Positions 17,127 to 25,591 of a stretch of DNA of 64,000 nucleotides are shown in pieces. Made by a program: the position numbers and the translations under genes. The notes beneath the pieces were generated by a model, which was not told where the DNA came from, did not search any database, and worked only from the letters and a program-made list of their open reading frames with translations. This stretch comes from Brevibacterium aurantiacum. Lineage in GTDB: Bacteria > Actinomycetota > Actinomycetes > Actinomycetales > Brevibacteriaceae. The stretch is from contig NZ_VLTK01000003.1 of the NCBI RefSeq assembly GCF_007558825.1, forward strand, positions 124,001 to 188,000, read 5' to 3'. Each line of letters opens with the position of its first letter. The first letter of the stretch is position 1.

Positions 17127-18605
17127 GTGAGCGACGGCCAGCGGATGAATCAGATTCAGAGACGAATCGTCCTCATCGGTCTCGTCCCGCTCTTCATGTC
17201 TCTGCTGTCGGTATCGATCATCAACGTCGTCCTGCCCGCCATCGAGGCGGATCTTCAAGCATCGTCCTCGGCTCTGCAATGGGTCCTGACCGGCTATGCT
17301 CTCTCGTTCGGCGTTGTTCTCGTGGCAGCAGGTCGAGCAGGCGACGTCTTCGGACGCGGCCAGCTGTTCATGATCGGAGTGGCCCTGTTCGGCCTGGCCT
17401 CACTCGTCGCCGGCATCGCGCCCGGGGCGCTGACCCTCAATATTGCTCGCGTCTTCATGGGACTCGGGTCAGGACTGCTCAATCCGCAGGTCGTCGGGCT
17501 GCTGCAGCAGTACTTTCAAGGGCCACAGCGCGGGCGCGCGTTCGGACTGATGGGCACCACCGTCGGCCTCTCCGTTGCAACCGGTCCTATCCTCGGCGGT
17601 GTATTCATCGCTCTCTTCGGCCCGGAGCTGGGTTGGCGTGCGGCCTTTCTGGTCAATGTCCCCTTCGCGGTCATCTCCCTCATCCTTGCCAGAAGCTGGT
17701 TGCCGAAATCAGCCTGGCACCCGATTGCCGCCAACGACGGCACCGATGCGAACCCGGCGGCCGCCTCGGCGAACGAGGGTTACCCATCGAAAAGGGATCG
17801 AGACCTCGATCCACTCGGAGTGGTTCTGCTCGGGGTCGGAGTCCTCCTTGTGCTGCTGCCCTTCGTCGAGTCTTCTGTCGGGTGGTTCATCTGGCTCGCC
17901 CTGCCACTGGGACTATTCACCATCTGGTTCTGGGCCCGTTGGGAGCGCAGTTACTCGGCCCGTGGACACGCTCCCATGGTCGATCTGAACTTGTTCAGCA
18001 TTCGCAGCTTCAGCAACGGTTCGATCATCATCACCCTCTACTTCATGGGCGTGACGAGCGTCTGGGTGCTCATCGCGATGTACATGCAGCAGGGTTTGGG
18101 CCACACTGCGCTGGCAGCAGGCATGATCGGACTTCCGGCAGCGTTGCTCTCCGCTGTATCGGCAGATGTGTCCGGACGTTTCGTGTTCCAGATCGGCCGC
18201 CGACTCGTCGTCTGGGGGATCATCACCTGCCTGCTGGGTCTGGTCTCGACAATCGGCGTGATTTTCCTGCTCACCCAGGGCATCGGCAGCGAATGGTGGA
18301 TGCTGCTGACTCTGAGCTTCATCGGTGCCGCACAGGGCATGGTCATCAGCCCCAACCAGACCCTGACCCTGCAGGAAGTGCCACTGAAGTATGCAGGCTC
18401 GGCCGGGGGAGTCCTGCAGACCGGACAGCGCATCGGCACGTCGATGGGTTTGGCCATCATGACCGCCTTGGCCTTCGCTGTCACAGCGGTCAGCGATTGG
18501 AACATCGGCATGATCGCCTCGTTCGCAGCGATTGCGATCATCGTGGTTCTGGCCGGAATCGTCGGTTTGGCCGAGGTCAGGCGAGGCCGGCGCCGTCAGC
18601 TCTGA
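17127..18605 (+). CDS. MFS transporter, DHA2 (EmrB/QacA) drug exporter type
   Basis: A 492-residue permease with about 14 membrane segments. Motif A appears as GRAGDVFGRGQLF after span 2, preceded by LPAIEADLQASSSALQWVLTGYAL (motif D1 region). Motif C of antiporters appears as GPILGGVF in span 5. A charged cytoplasmic loop of about 45 residues separates the first six spans from the rest. GTG 17127 has GAGGTG six bases upstream; ATG 17145 is an alternative. No regulator gene is adjacent, so the substrate is unknown. Confidence 0.85.
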   Translation: MSDGQRMNQIQRRIVLIGLVPLFMSLLSVSIINVVLPAIEADLQASSSALQWVLTGYALSFGVVLVAAGRAGDVFGRGQLFMIGVALFGLASLVAGIAPGALTLNIARVFMGLGSGLLNPQVVGLLQQYFQGPQRGRAFGLMGTTVGLSVATGPILGGVFIALFGPELGWRAAFLVNVPFAVISLILARSWLPKSAWHPIAANDGTDANPAAASANEGYPSKRDRDLDPLGVVLLGVGVLLVLLPFVESSVGWFIWLALPLGLFTIWFWARWERSYSARGHAPMVDLNLFSIRSFSNGSIIITLYFMGVTSVWVLIAMYMQQGLGHTALAAGMIGLPAALLSAVSADVSGRFVFQIGRRLVVWGIITCLLGLVSTIGVIFLLTQGIGSEWWMLLTLSFIGAAQGMVISPNQTLTLQEVPLKYAGSAGGVLQTGQRIGTSMGLAIMTALAFAVTAVSDWNIGMIASFAAIAIIVVLAGIVGLAEVRRGRRRQL

Positions 18606-18689
18606 GCGCAATAATGTTACGGAATTTAGACAATCGCGTCTGTCCTCATGTGGAAGACTGTGAACGCACGTTTGCCCATGGAAGGACAT

Positions 18690-19949
18690 ATGGTGGTTGA
18701 GGCGGTACACGATCTGGACCTGGCTCTCGAAGAGTTGGTGCGCTCAGGTGGGATCGAAACCTATTTCGCCCCCGTCGTCGATGCGTACACCTTCGACAAG
18801 GTGGGATATCAGATCCTCCAGGCCCCCACCGATGACCCGGCACTCGGGCACGCTAAATCCGAGAATCTCCGCCGCGAGATGCATGCCTCGGCAATGATCG
18901 GCGACATCGATGCCTCGCTTCGGGCAACAGCTCTGAGGACCGCCGAGGCGGCCGGACTGCCCAAGTCGAACCGGCTCTTCCTCCACGCCGAAGACGAATC
19001 CTTCGCCACCCTTGAAGATCGCACCGAAGAACCTGACCGCTCCGTCATCCTCCAGCTCGACGCCTCCCGCGTTTCATCGTCTCCTGCATCTGTACTCCGT
19101 GCGGTTCGTCAGGCGCGCTCGATGGGATGGGGTGTGGGTATGTCCTCGGTCGGCGCAGACCTGCGCAGCACCTCGTTCGTGCCTCTGGTCAATCCGTCGG
19201 TGGTCGGTCTTCATCCCGACGTGCTGCGCATCGACTGCGAATCGCACCTGGCCGAACTCAACCGTCTGCTCCACGCTCACCTCGAACGCACAGGCGCAGT
19301 GATCCTCGCCGAGGGTGTTACCACCGAGGACGATCTCGACCGGGTTCGCGCGTTGGGCGCACGCTTCATGTCTGGTCCGTTCTTCGGTCCCGCAACCAAG
19401 CAGCCCGAGCCATTCGCCGAGCCGATCGAGGACGGATTGATCGATCATCATTCGCGTAATCTTGCGGCTCTGGGAACTCCCTATTCGGTTGCTCAGGGCC
19501 TGCGACGCGAACCGCTCGTGATGAATCGTGAGCTTCTGGTCGCCCAGATAGCTGCGCTCGAAGAGCGCGCCCTGGCTTCAGGTGCCGCCACAATCACACT
19601 CGGCGTCTTCGGTGAAGATGAGACCTTCTCCCAAGCCACCCGAGACCGCTATGAACGTATACGCGACACGGTCGGGCTGACGGCGATGTTCTCGGGTGGC
19701 TTCACAGAGCCGCCGATCCCGGGTGTGCGCACAGGGGTCGTCGACGCATCAGATCCCATGCGCAATGAGCACGGCGTCGTCGTGGTCGGTCCCGACTGGT
19801 CAGGTCTCGTCGCCGCCTCCAAACGCAACGATCCCGGCAGCGACGGTCAGGTCGTATTCGACGTGTACATCACGACCGAGCGTTATACCTGTGTCGATGC
19901 CGCTCGAAGTGCGCTGACGCGCATATCACCGATCTCCTCAACGAGCTGA
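18690..19949 (+). CDS. degenerate EAL domain plus DICT sensory domain protein
   Basis: A 419-residue protein with two domains. Residues about 20-255 follow the EAL phosphodiesterase fold: YFAPVVDAYT equals the YQPIVDL start, and ILAEGVTTEDDLDRVRALGARFMSGPFFGP equals the EGVET and closing motifs. The catalytic residues are lost: the EAL motif reads YQIL, and the DDFGxGYSS loop reads SSVGADLRS. It is therefore unlikely to cleave cyclic di-GMP. Residues about 285-419 match the DICT sensory domain (GVVVVGPDWSGLVAASKR, then a C-terminal VDAARSALTRI). ATG 18690 has AAGGA close upstream; ATG 18648 and 18678 are alternatives. It may be a cyclic di-GMP sensor or a light/redox adaptor. Confidence 0.78.
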   Translation: MVVEAVHDLDLALEELVRSGGIETYFAPVVDAYTFDKVGYQILQAPTDDPALGHAKSENLRREMHASAMIGDIDASLRATALRTAEAAGLPKSNRLFLHAEDESFATLEDRTEEPDRSVILQLDASRVSSSPASVLRAVRQARSMGWGVGMSSVGADLRSTSFVPLVNPSVVGLHPDVLRIDCESHLAELNRLLHAHLERTGAVILAEGVTTEDDLDRVRALGARFMSGPFFGPATKQPEPFAEPIEDGLIDHHSRNLAALGTPYSVAQGLRREPLVMNRELLVAQIAALEERALASGAATITLGVFGEDETFSQATRDRYERIRDTVGLTAMFSGGFTEPPIPGVRTGVVDASDPMRNEHGVVVVGPDWSGLVAASKRNDPGSDGQVVFDVYITTERYTCVDAARSALTRISPISSTS

Positions 19950-20085
19950 TCGTCTGCTGTCCCTGAGCGGACTCTGCCTGCGAGAGGAATGAGCAAGAAC
20001 GGGATTTGACGATTCCGACTTCCTCGGGCTGCGCGTGAGCCGAATGGGTCCAGGCCGTCAGTTGGTGTTAATCTTATTTCTGCTC

Positions 20086-20159
20086 GCCCCCGTAGCTCAG
20101 CTGGTCAGAGCAGGGAACTCATAATTCCTTGGTCGTCGGTTCAAGTCCGACCGGGGGCA
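20086..20159 (+). tRNA. tRNA with CAU anticodon (tRNA-Met, or tRNA-Ile2)
   Basis: A 74-nt cloverleaf with acceptor GCCCCCG/CGGGGGC, anticodon CAT at 20120-20122, T-arm GTCGGTTCAAGTCCGAC, discriminator A, followed by CC. The first acceptor pair is G-C, so it is not the initiator type. Elongator Met and lysidine-modified Ile2 cannot be told apart here with certainty. Confidence 0.93.
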
Positions 20160-20346
20160 CCGCTGTTGTAGTCTTCGTTCATGTCTATTGTCGTCCGATC
20201 CCGGCTGCGGAGGATGTCAACGCGATGGCCAAGGCGCATGCGATTGTGGAACTCTCGGTTCGTTGACGGCAGTTCTGACAATTGCGCATGACCCGACTGT
20301 CGGAATAGGGACTGCGCGACTGGATGAGGGACTGCGCAACTGTGTG

Positions 20347-20859
20347 TCAGTCACGATCTTCTGTTTGAGGGGCGTTCCCGCCCAAGGGCAAGACATCACC
20401 GGCAAGCGGCGCGCATGCCGCCCACTCGGCATTGGGACCAGCTTCCGCCGCCAGCTGTGTCACGCGTTCCTGCTCGGCTTCGAGCTCTTCAGCGATAGCG
20501 GAAAAGGCTGTGGCAGCTCCCACGTTGTCTGCCCGTCTGCGGCTGTGAGCCGTGTACGTCGGTGCAGCGATTTCGTAAGAGGCGAATTCGACAATGAATT
20601 CCTCGCCGAGTTCGTTCGCGACCAGTCCGGCCAGATCGATGCCTGTCTTCGTAAAGGCCTGGGCATCCTCCGGTGATTTCCAGTTGAAGTCGGCGTCCAG
20701 CGTTTCGTAGTACGACCGTTCCCACGTTTCCAGCTCACGAATCAATCCCGGGGATAATGCGGTGTCCTCATAGTCCACGGGGTAGACGAGCCATAAGACC
20801 GTGTCAGCATAGTCCGGGAACATTCGCACCGTGGTCGGTGCAGCGCTTTCCTGCAGCAT
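20347..20859 (-). CDS. hypothetical acidic protein of about 170 residues
   Basis: A plausible real gene of unknown function. The protein is acidic and soluble and has no signal peptide. The first half is rich in aromatic residues (MFPDYADTVLWLVYPVDYED, then ELETWERSYYETLDADFNWKS). A predicted helical region follows (AQAFTKTGIDLAGLVANELG) and the tail is Ala/Glu-rich. TACGAT lies six bases before ATG 20859, a leaderless pattern. A frame on the other strand overlaps it, but its translation is Arg/Cys-rich and resembles nothing. It faces the CAU tRNA and is divergent from DUF3145. Confidence 0.65.
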   Translation of the reverse strand: MLQESAAPTTVRMFPDYADTVLWLVYPVDYEDTALSPGLIRELETWERSYYETLDADFNWKSPEDAQAFTKTGIDLAGLVANELGEEFIVEFASYEIAAPTYTAHSRRRADNVGAATAFSAIAEELEAEQERVTQLAAEAGPNAEWAACAPLAGDVLPLGGNAPQTEDRD

Positions 20860-20995
20860 GGCGCCATCGTAGCGCACAAGGTCACTGGTCCTTACCGACC
20901 CTTCGTTCGTCTAGCGCGGGCAACCTGTGGACGCCCTCACTTCGCGTCCTCGTACAGAACCTGGCTACACCCGACGCCACCAGGTCATTCAGTGC

Positions 20996-21024
20996 TTGGC
21001 GCACAGACAAAACTCGTCTATCAT
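20996..21024 (+). promoter_or_regulatory. promoter of the DUF3145 gene
   Basis: TTGGCG (20996-21001) and TATCAT (21019-21024) with a 17-base spacer, about 60 bases before the start codon. Confidence 0.6.
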
Positions 21025-21083
21025 TGGCTCTAGCACCTCCTTTCGGATCGTAGGGGAAGACGTATCCGAGGTAGGAGGCACAA

Positions 21084-21581
21084 ATGGATATGACACAGGG
21101 CGTACTATTCGTCCACTCAGCACCTCGCGCGCTATGCCCGCACATCGAATGGGCAGCGGGCGGGGCAATCGGTGCACAGGCACGCTTCGACTGGACACCC
21201 CAGCCGGCAGCGCCAGGCCTTGTGCGTGCCGAAGTCTGCTGGCGTGCGCCAGCAGGTTCTGGTGCTCGCATCGCATCCGCTCTCCGCGGGTGGGACTCAC
21301 TGCGCTATGAAGTGACCGAGGAGCCATCTGTCGGAGTCGACGGCGGGCGTTGGAGCCACACTCCAGACCTCGGGATCTATCACGCAGTCACCGACTCTGC
21401 CGGTAACATTCTGGTCCCCGAAGATCGCATTCGCTCCGTCATGGAACGCGCTTCCGGTGATCCGACCAAACTCTCCACTGAGATGGCTCTGGCCCTGGGC
21501 GAAGCCTGGGACGAAGAGCTCGATGCCTTCCGCCACGCAGGCGAGGGCGCTCCGGTGCGCTGGCTGACCAAGGTCGGCTGA
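21084..21581 (+). CDS. DUF3145 domain-containing protein
   Basis: A 165-residue actinobacterial protein of unknown function. The diagnostic block is GVLFVHSAPRALCPHIEWA, followed by DWTPQPAAPGLVRAEVCW and a long C-terminal region ending VRWLTKVG. TAGGAGG lies about six bases before ATG 21084; ATG 21090 is a second option. It usually sits next to the fab genes in Actinobacteria, as here, where the fab cluster lies on the opposite strand. No catalytic residues can be named. Confidence 0.9.
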   Translation: MDMTQGVLFVHSAPRALCPHIEWAAGGAIGAQARFDWTPQPAAPGLVRAEVCWRAPAGSGARIASALRGWDSLRYEVTEEPSVGVDGGRWSHTPDLGIYHAVTDSAGNILVPEDRIRSVMERASGDPTKLSTEMALALGEAWDEELDAFRHAGEGAPVRWLTKVG

Positions 21582-21639
21582 GACTCTCACGAGGCTTCCT
21601 GCGCCGTAGGTCCAACTGCGACGCTGAAGCTCCGGAAAA

Positions 21640-21684
21640 ACGACTATGGGCACACCTGCCTACCTCGGGTGTGCCCATAGTCGT
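21640..21684. terminator. 17-bp stem terminator downstream of DUF3145
   Basis: ACGACTATGGGCACACC (21640-21656) pairs perfectly with GGTGTGCCCATAGTCGT (21668-21684). An A-run just left of it becomes a T-run for minus-strand transcripts, so it can end transcription from both sides. The stretch 21582-21929 holds only this and the next hairpin. Confidence 0.7.
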
Positions 21685-21830
21685 ATGCAGATGTGCCAGC
21701 ATACAGCTAGCTCGGTCCCGGTGTCGCCTCGTTGAACGGGGAATCAGATTATCGAGTCTGAGCAGGCGCGAGCATCTGACTCAGCGTTGATTGAGCGCAC
21801 GAGCGAATGAGTTGATCGGTGGCACGGACG

Positions 21831-21868
21831 CAGATCAGGCCCCAGCATGATTGCTGGGGCCTGATCTG
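21831..21868 (-). terminator. 17-bp stem hairpin downstream of fabF
   Basis: CAGATCAGGCCCCAGCA (21831-21847) with TGCTGGGGCCTGATCTG (21852-21868) and a TGAT loop. It lies about 60 bases after the fabF stop, at the end of the fab cluster. No T-run follows on the minus strand. Confidence 0.7.
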
Positions 21869-21929
21869 ATCGTCGCTCAGAGGCTGGACCAGTTGTGACT
21901 GGACCGCCGCCTCGAGAGGCGCTATCGCA

Positions 21930-23174
21930 TCACACGGACTTGAAGGCGACGACGGCATTGTGGCCGCCGAAGCCGAATGAGTTCGAAATCGCGGCGATGT
22001 CTCCGGCAGGAAGTTCTGCAGGGGTGTCGCGGACGATGTTGATGCCCACGACCTCCGGGTCGACCTCGTCGATGTTGATCGTTGGGGGAGCGGTGCGTGT
22101 CTGCAGCGCCTTGACCGTGAGGATCGATTCGACAGCGCCTGTACCACCCAGGAGGTGGCCAGTCATCGACTTCGTGGCACTGACCAGAGCGTCACCGACG
22201 TGAGAGCCCAGCAGCTGGCTGATCGCCAAGGACTCAGGGATATCGCCGACCGGTGTCGAGGTTGCGTGAGCATTGACGTGCTTGACGTCTGCGGGGCTGA
22301 GCTCCGCATTGTCCAGCGCGCTCTGCATTGCACGCAGCGCGTACTGTCCGCCTGGCTCACCACCGGTGATGTGGTAGGCGTCGTTGGAGATGCCCCAGCT
22401 GGACACCTCGGCGTAGATCTTCGCTCCGCGCGCCTTGGCATGCTCCTCGGTTTCAAGGATGAGGGTTCCCGCACCTTCGCCCATGACGAATCCATCGCGA
22501 TCGACGTCATAGGGTCGTGATGCGGTCTCAGGGGAATCGGTGCGGCGTGAGAGTGCCTGCATGGAGTTGAAGGCGGCGATTGTGATCGGGTGGATAGCAG
22601 CCTCGGAGCCGCCGGCGATGACGACATCGGCGTGACCGGAGGCCACAACGTCGTAGGCGTGGCCCAGGCTCTCGGTCGACGACGCACATGCGGAGACCAT
22701 AGTCTGGACACCAGCACGGGCCTTGAACTCCATGCCGATGGCTGCTGCAGGCCCGTTGGGCATGAGCATCGGAACGGTCAGCGGCATGACCCGGCGCGGG
22801 CCCTCTTCCTGAAGCGTGTCCCAGGCATCGAGCAGAGTCCAGACACCGCCGATTCCGGTAGCCCAGGAGACCGCGGTGCGGTCCGGGTCCGTCTCCTCGA
22901 GGCTGGCATCGGCCATGGCCTCACGAGCGGAGATCAGTGCGAACTGGGAGGAGGGGTCGAGGCGCTTGGCCTGGACGCGTTTGAGATTTTCGGGCACGAC
23001 CTGTGGGTCGACCTGTGCTGCGAAGTCGACGGCGAGGCCGTACTTCTCGGACCAGTCATTGTCCATTGTGTGGACGCCGGACTTGCCGGCCAGTATGGCT
23101 TGCCACGTGGCATCGGCCGTCGCGCCCAATGGGGTTACCGCACCAATCCCGGTGACGACAACTTTAGGTGTCAT
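21930..23174 (-). CDS. fabF: beta-ketoacyl-ACP synthase II FabF
   Basis: A 414-residue condensing enzyme that elongates acyl-ACP with malonyl-ACP. The thiolase-fold triad is present: nucleophile in VSACASSTESLGHA, histidines in NAHATSTPVGD and KSMTGHLLGGTGAVE. The glycine-rich NSFGFGGHNA near the end is normal. GAGGT lies nine bases before ATG 23174. It is the last gene of the fabD-fabH-acpP-fabF cluster. Confidence 0.95.
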   Translation of the reverse strand: MTPKVVVTGIGAVTPLGATADATWQAILAGKSGVHTMDNDWSEKYGLAVDFAAQVDPQVVPENLKRVQAKRLDPSSQFALISAREAMADASLEETDPDRTAVSWATGIGGVWTLLDAWDTLQEEGPRRVMPLTVPMLMPNGPAAAIGMEFKARAGVQTMVSACASSTESLGHAYDVVASGHADVVIAGGSEAAIHPITIAAFNSMQALSRRTDSPETASRPYDVDRDGFVMGEGAGTLILETEEHAKARGAKIYAEVSSWGISNDAYHITGGEPGGQYALRAMQSALDNAELSPADVKHVNAHATSTPVGDIPESLAISQLLGSHVGDALVSATKSMTGHLLGGTGAVESILTVKALQTRTAPPTINIDEVDPEVVGINIVRDTPAELPAGDIAAISNSFGFGGHNAVVAFKSV

Positions 23175-23239
23175 GGTACAAACCTCGTCGATAGTGTGGA
23201 CACGGCCCGTCGGTGGACGGGCCGTGTTCGGCTAATTTC

Positions 23240-23491
23240 TCAGGCCTCTTGAGCCTTGTTGATGTAGTCAACAGCGTCCTGGACGGTGACGAGGTCTTTG
23301 ACGTCGTCATCCGGAATCTTCACGCCGAACTTCTTCTCAGCGTTGACGACGATGGTCATCATCGAGATGGAGTCGATGTCGAGGTCGTCGGTGAAGGACT
23401 TGTTGGCCTCGACTGCTTCCACAGCCAAACCGGTTTCTTCGTTGACGATCTCTGCCAGTCCAGCGAGGACTTCAGCTTCGGTGAATGCCAT
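23240..23491 (-). CDS. acpP: acyl carrier protein
   Basis: An 83-residue acidic protein with the phosphopantetheine attachment serine in DLDIDSISMMTIV (usual form DSLxxVE). The strongly acidic recognition helix and the four-helix pattern are typical. AGGAAAG lies just upstream of ATG 23491. Its position between fabH and fabF matches the Streptomyces fab cluster. Confidence 0.95.
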   Translation of the reverse strand: MAFTEAEVLAGLAEIVNEETGLAVEAVEANKSFTDDLDIDSISMMTIVVNAEKKFGVKIPDDDVKDLVTVQDAVDYINKAQEA

Positions 23492-23609
23492 TTCTTTCCT
23501 ACTTTCTAGTGTCAGCCGAGGGTTGTTCGACCGGTTGAGGAACTTTTCGACGAGTGTCCCGCCGAATATCTTAGGACATTCACGGAGAGTTTTCCGTGAA
23601 TGAACCCGT

Positions 23610-24611
23610 TTAAGGGAGGCGGATCACTTGTGCGCCGAAGACCAGACCGGCTCCGAAGCCGATCTGCAGAGCGTATCCACCACTGAGTTCAGGCTGCTCG
23701 CGAAGCAGACGCTCGGTCGCCAGCGGGATGGATGCCGAGGAGGTGTTCCCGTTGTCGGCGATGTCGCGGGCGATGACGACGTGCTCGGGCAGCTTGAGCT
23801 GTTTGGCGAGTTCGTCGATGATGCGCATGTTCGCCTGATGCGGGATGAAGGCAGCCAGGTCGGAGGCTTCGATGCCGGACTCGGCAAGAGCCTCTTTGGC
23901 CACCTCGGCGCCGTCCCAGACGGCCCAGCGGAATACGGTCGGCCCATCCTGGCGCAAGGTGGGGAACGGAGTGTCGCGGTCGTCGCGGACGTCGTAGAGA
24001 GACTCGGTCATGCGGATCGTCGACCAGTTCTCGCCCTTCGAGCCCCAGACGGTCTTCGAGATGCCCGGCTCGTCAGACGACGAGACGACGACAGCACCGG
24101 CTCCGTCGCCGAGGATGAAGGAGATCGAACGGTCCTCGGGGTCGATGACCTCGGAGAGCTTCTCCGCACCGATGACCAGAATATTGTCCATGGCCCCGGA
24201 ACGGACCAATGCGTCGGCCTGTCCGATGCCGTAGCAGTAACCGGCACATGCCGCACTGATGTCCCAGGCGGGGATGGGGCCCGTCCCCAAGCGGTCAGTC
24301 AGCGCTGCTGCCGCCGAAGGAGTGAAGTATTCGAAGGTGACGGTGGCGATGATGATGCCGCCGATGTCTTCGGGCTTGAGCCCGGAGGATGCGATCGCTT
24401 CCAACGCGGCCTCTTCGCACATGTCGATGACACCGACGTCCTTGCTGGCGCGACGCCGAGTGATGATGCCGGTGCGCTGACGGATCCACTCATCGGAGGA
24501 GTTGATGGGCCCGGCGATGTCGTCGTTGGTGACGAGGTTTTCGGCACGGTAGGCACCGATGCCAGTGATCTTGGAGAAGGTTCCGGATTCTGCGGTCTTC
24601 AGTGTTGGCAT
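23610..24611 (-). CDS. fabH: beta-ketoacyl-ACP synthase III FabH
   Basis: A 333-residue initiating condensing enzyme that joins an acyl-CoA starter to malonyl-ACP. Catalytic residues are the cysteine in ISAACAGYCYG, the histidine in FIPHQANMRI and the asparagine in DNGNTSSASIP. ATG 24611 has AAAGGAAG upstream; the frame extends further but lacks a ribosome site. In Gram-positive bacteria this enzyme sets branched-chain starter use. Confidence 0.95.
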   Translation of the reverse strand: MPTLKTAESGTFSKITGIGAYRAENLVTNDDIAGPINSSDEWIRQRTGIITRRRASKDVGVIDMCEEAALEAIASSGLKPEDIGGIIIATVTFEYFTPSAAAALTDRLGTGPIPAWDISAACAGYCYGIGQADALVRSGAMDNILVIGAEKLSEVIDPEDRSISFILGDGAGAVVVSSSDEPGISKTVWGSKGENWSTIRMTESLYDVRDDRDTPFPTLRQDGPTVFRWAVWDGAEVAKEALAESGIEASDLAAFIPHQANMRIIDELAKQLKLPEHVVIARDIADNGNTSSASIPLATERLLREQPELSGGYALQIGFGAGLVFGAQVIRLP

Positions 24612-24630
24612 GATGGTCTTCCTTTGATGA

Positions 24631-25536
24631 TCAGGCGTGGGCCGCGGCGAACTCACGCGCACCGTCGAGGTCTGCAGCGGACTTGATGGCGAATGTCTCC
24701 ACGCCCTTCATGGCGCGTCGTGCGATTCCGGTCAGGGTGCCACCGGGGACCAGTTCGATCATTCCGGTGATTCCCGCATTCAGCAGCGTCTCCTGGCACA
24801 GATCCCAGCGAACCGGGTTCGTGACTAGCTTGACGAGGCGGTCGACATAGTCCTGACCGCTCTCAATGACTGTTCCATCCGAGTTGCTGAGGATATACGT
24901 GGCAGGATCTGCGATCTCCAGCGCCGAGGCAGTGGCGGCCAGTTCCTGGGTCGCCGAAGCCATGTACTCGGTATGGAAGGCACCAGCGACGGGCAGAGCA
25001 ATGACGCGTGCTCTCTCCGGCGGGTTCTCCGCCAGCTTCTCCAGATCTTCCAAGGATCCCGCTGCCACCGTCTGCCCGCCTCCATTGACGTTGGCTGGGC
25101 TGGCACCGGCTGCCTCGATGGCCGTCAGAACGTCGGCAGGTTCGCCCCCGACGACGGCTGACATGCCTGTCGGCGTCTGGGCCGCGGCCGCTGCCATCCC
25201 TGCGCCGCGCACTGCGACGAAGCGCATGGCATCGGCTGGAGAGAAGACACCGGCGATCTGTGCGGCAGCGATCTCGCCGACGGAATGCCCGGCAACATAC
25301 TCTGCCCGAGCTCCGAGCTCAGCGGCGCACGCGATCGCTGAGGCGACGAGCAGCGGCTGTGCCAGTGCTGTGTCCTTGATGGTCTCGTCATCCGATTCGG
25401 TTCCGTGCAGGCGCAGGTCGATCCCGGATGCGGAGGAGAGTTCGTCGATCTGCGCGGCGAAGGCGTCGAGTTCCAGGAAGGAACTCAGAAAGCCCGACTT
25501 CTGGGCACCTTGGCCCGGGCACGTGATTGCTAGCAC
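24631..25536 (-). CDS. fabD: malonyl-CoA:ACP transacylase FabD
   Basis: A 301-residue acyltransferase that loads malonate on ACP. It has the QG oxyanion element in CPGQGAQ, the nucleophile serine in AGHSVGEIAAA, the arginine in VRGAGMAAAA and the histidine in AGAFHTEYM. The start is GTG 25536, with a weak AAAGAGA upstream. It is the first fab gene, just after fasR. Confidence 0.95.
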   Translation of the reverse strand: MLAITCPGQGAQKSGFLSSFLELDAFAAQIDELSSASGIDLRLHGTESDDETIKDTALAQPLLVASAIACAAELGARAEYVAGHSVGEIAAAQIAGVFSPADAMRFVAVRGAGMAAAAAQTPTGMSAVVGGEPADVLTAIEAAGASPANVNGGGQTVAAGSLEDLEKLAENPPERARVIALPVAGAFHTEYMASATQELAATASALEIADPATYILSNSDGTVIESGQDYVDRLVKLVTNPVRWDLCQETLLNAGITGMIELVPGGTLTGIARRAMKGVETFAIKSAADLDGAREFAAAHA

Positions 25537-25591
25537 TCAGTTCTCTTTTCACTCGACTTCGGTGTTCAATCTAGTGGATGGATCTTTCGGA

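Noticed and set aside
20188-20676. Plus-strand frame of about 160 codons after the CAU tRNA
   Set aside because: Cys/Arg-rich translation and no ribosome site; the minus-strand protein overlapping it looks more natural.
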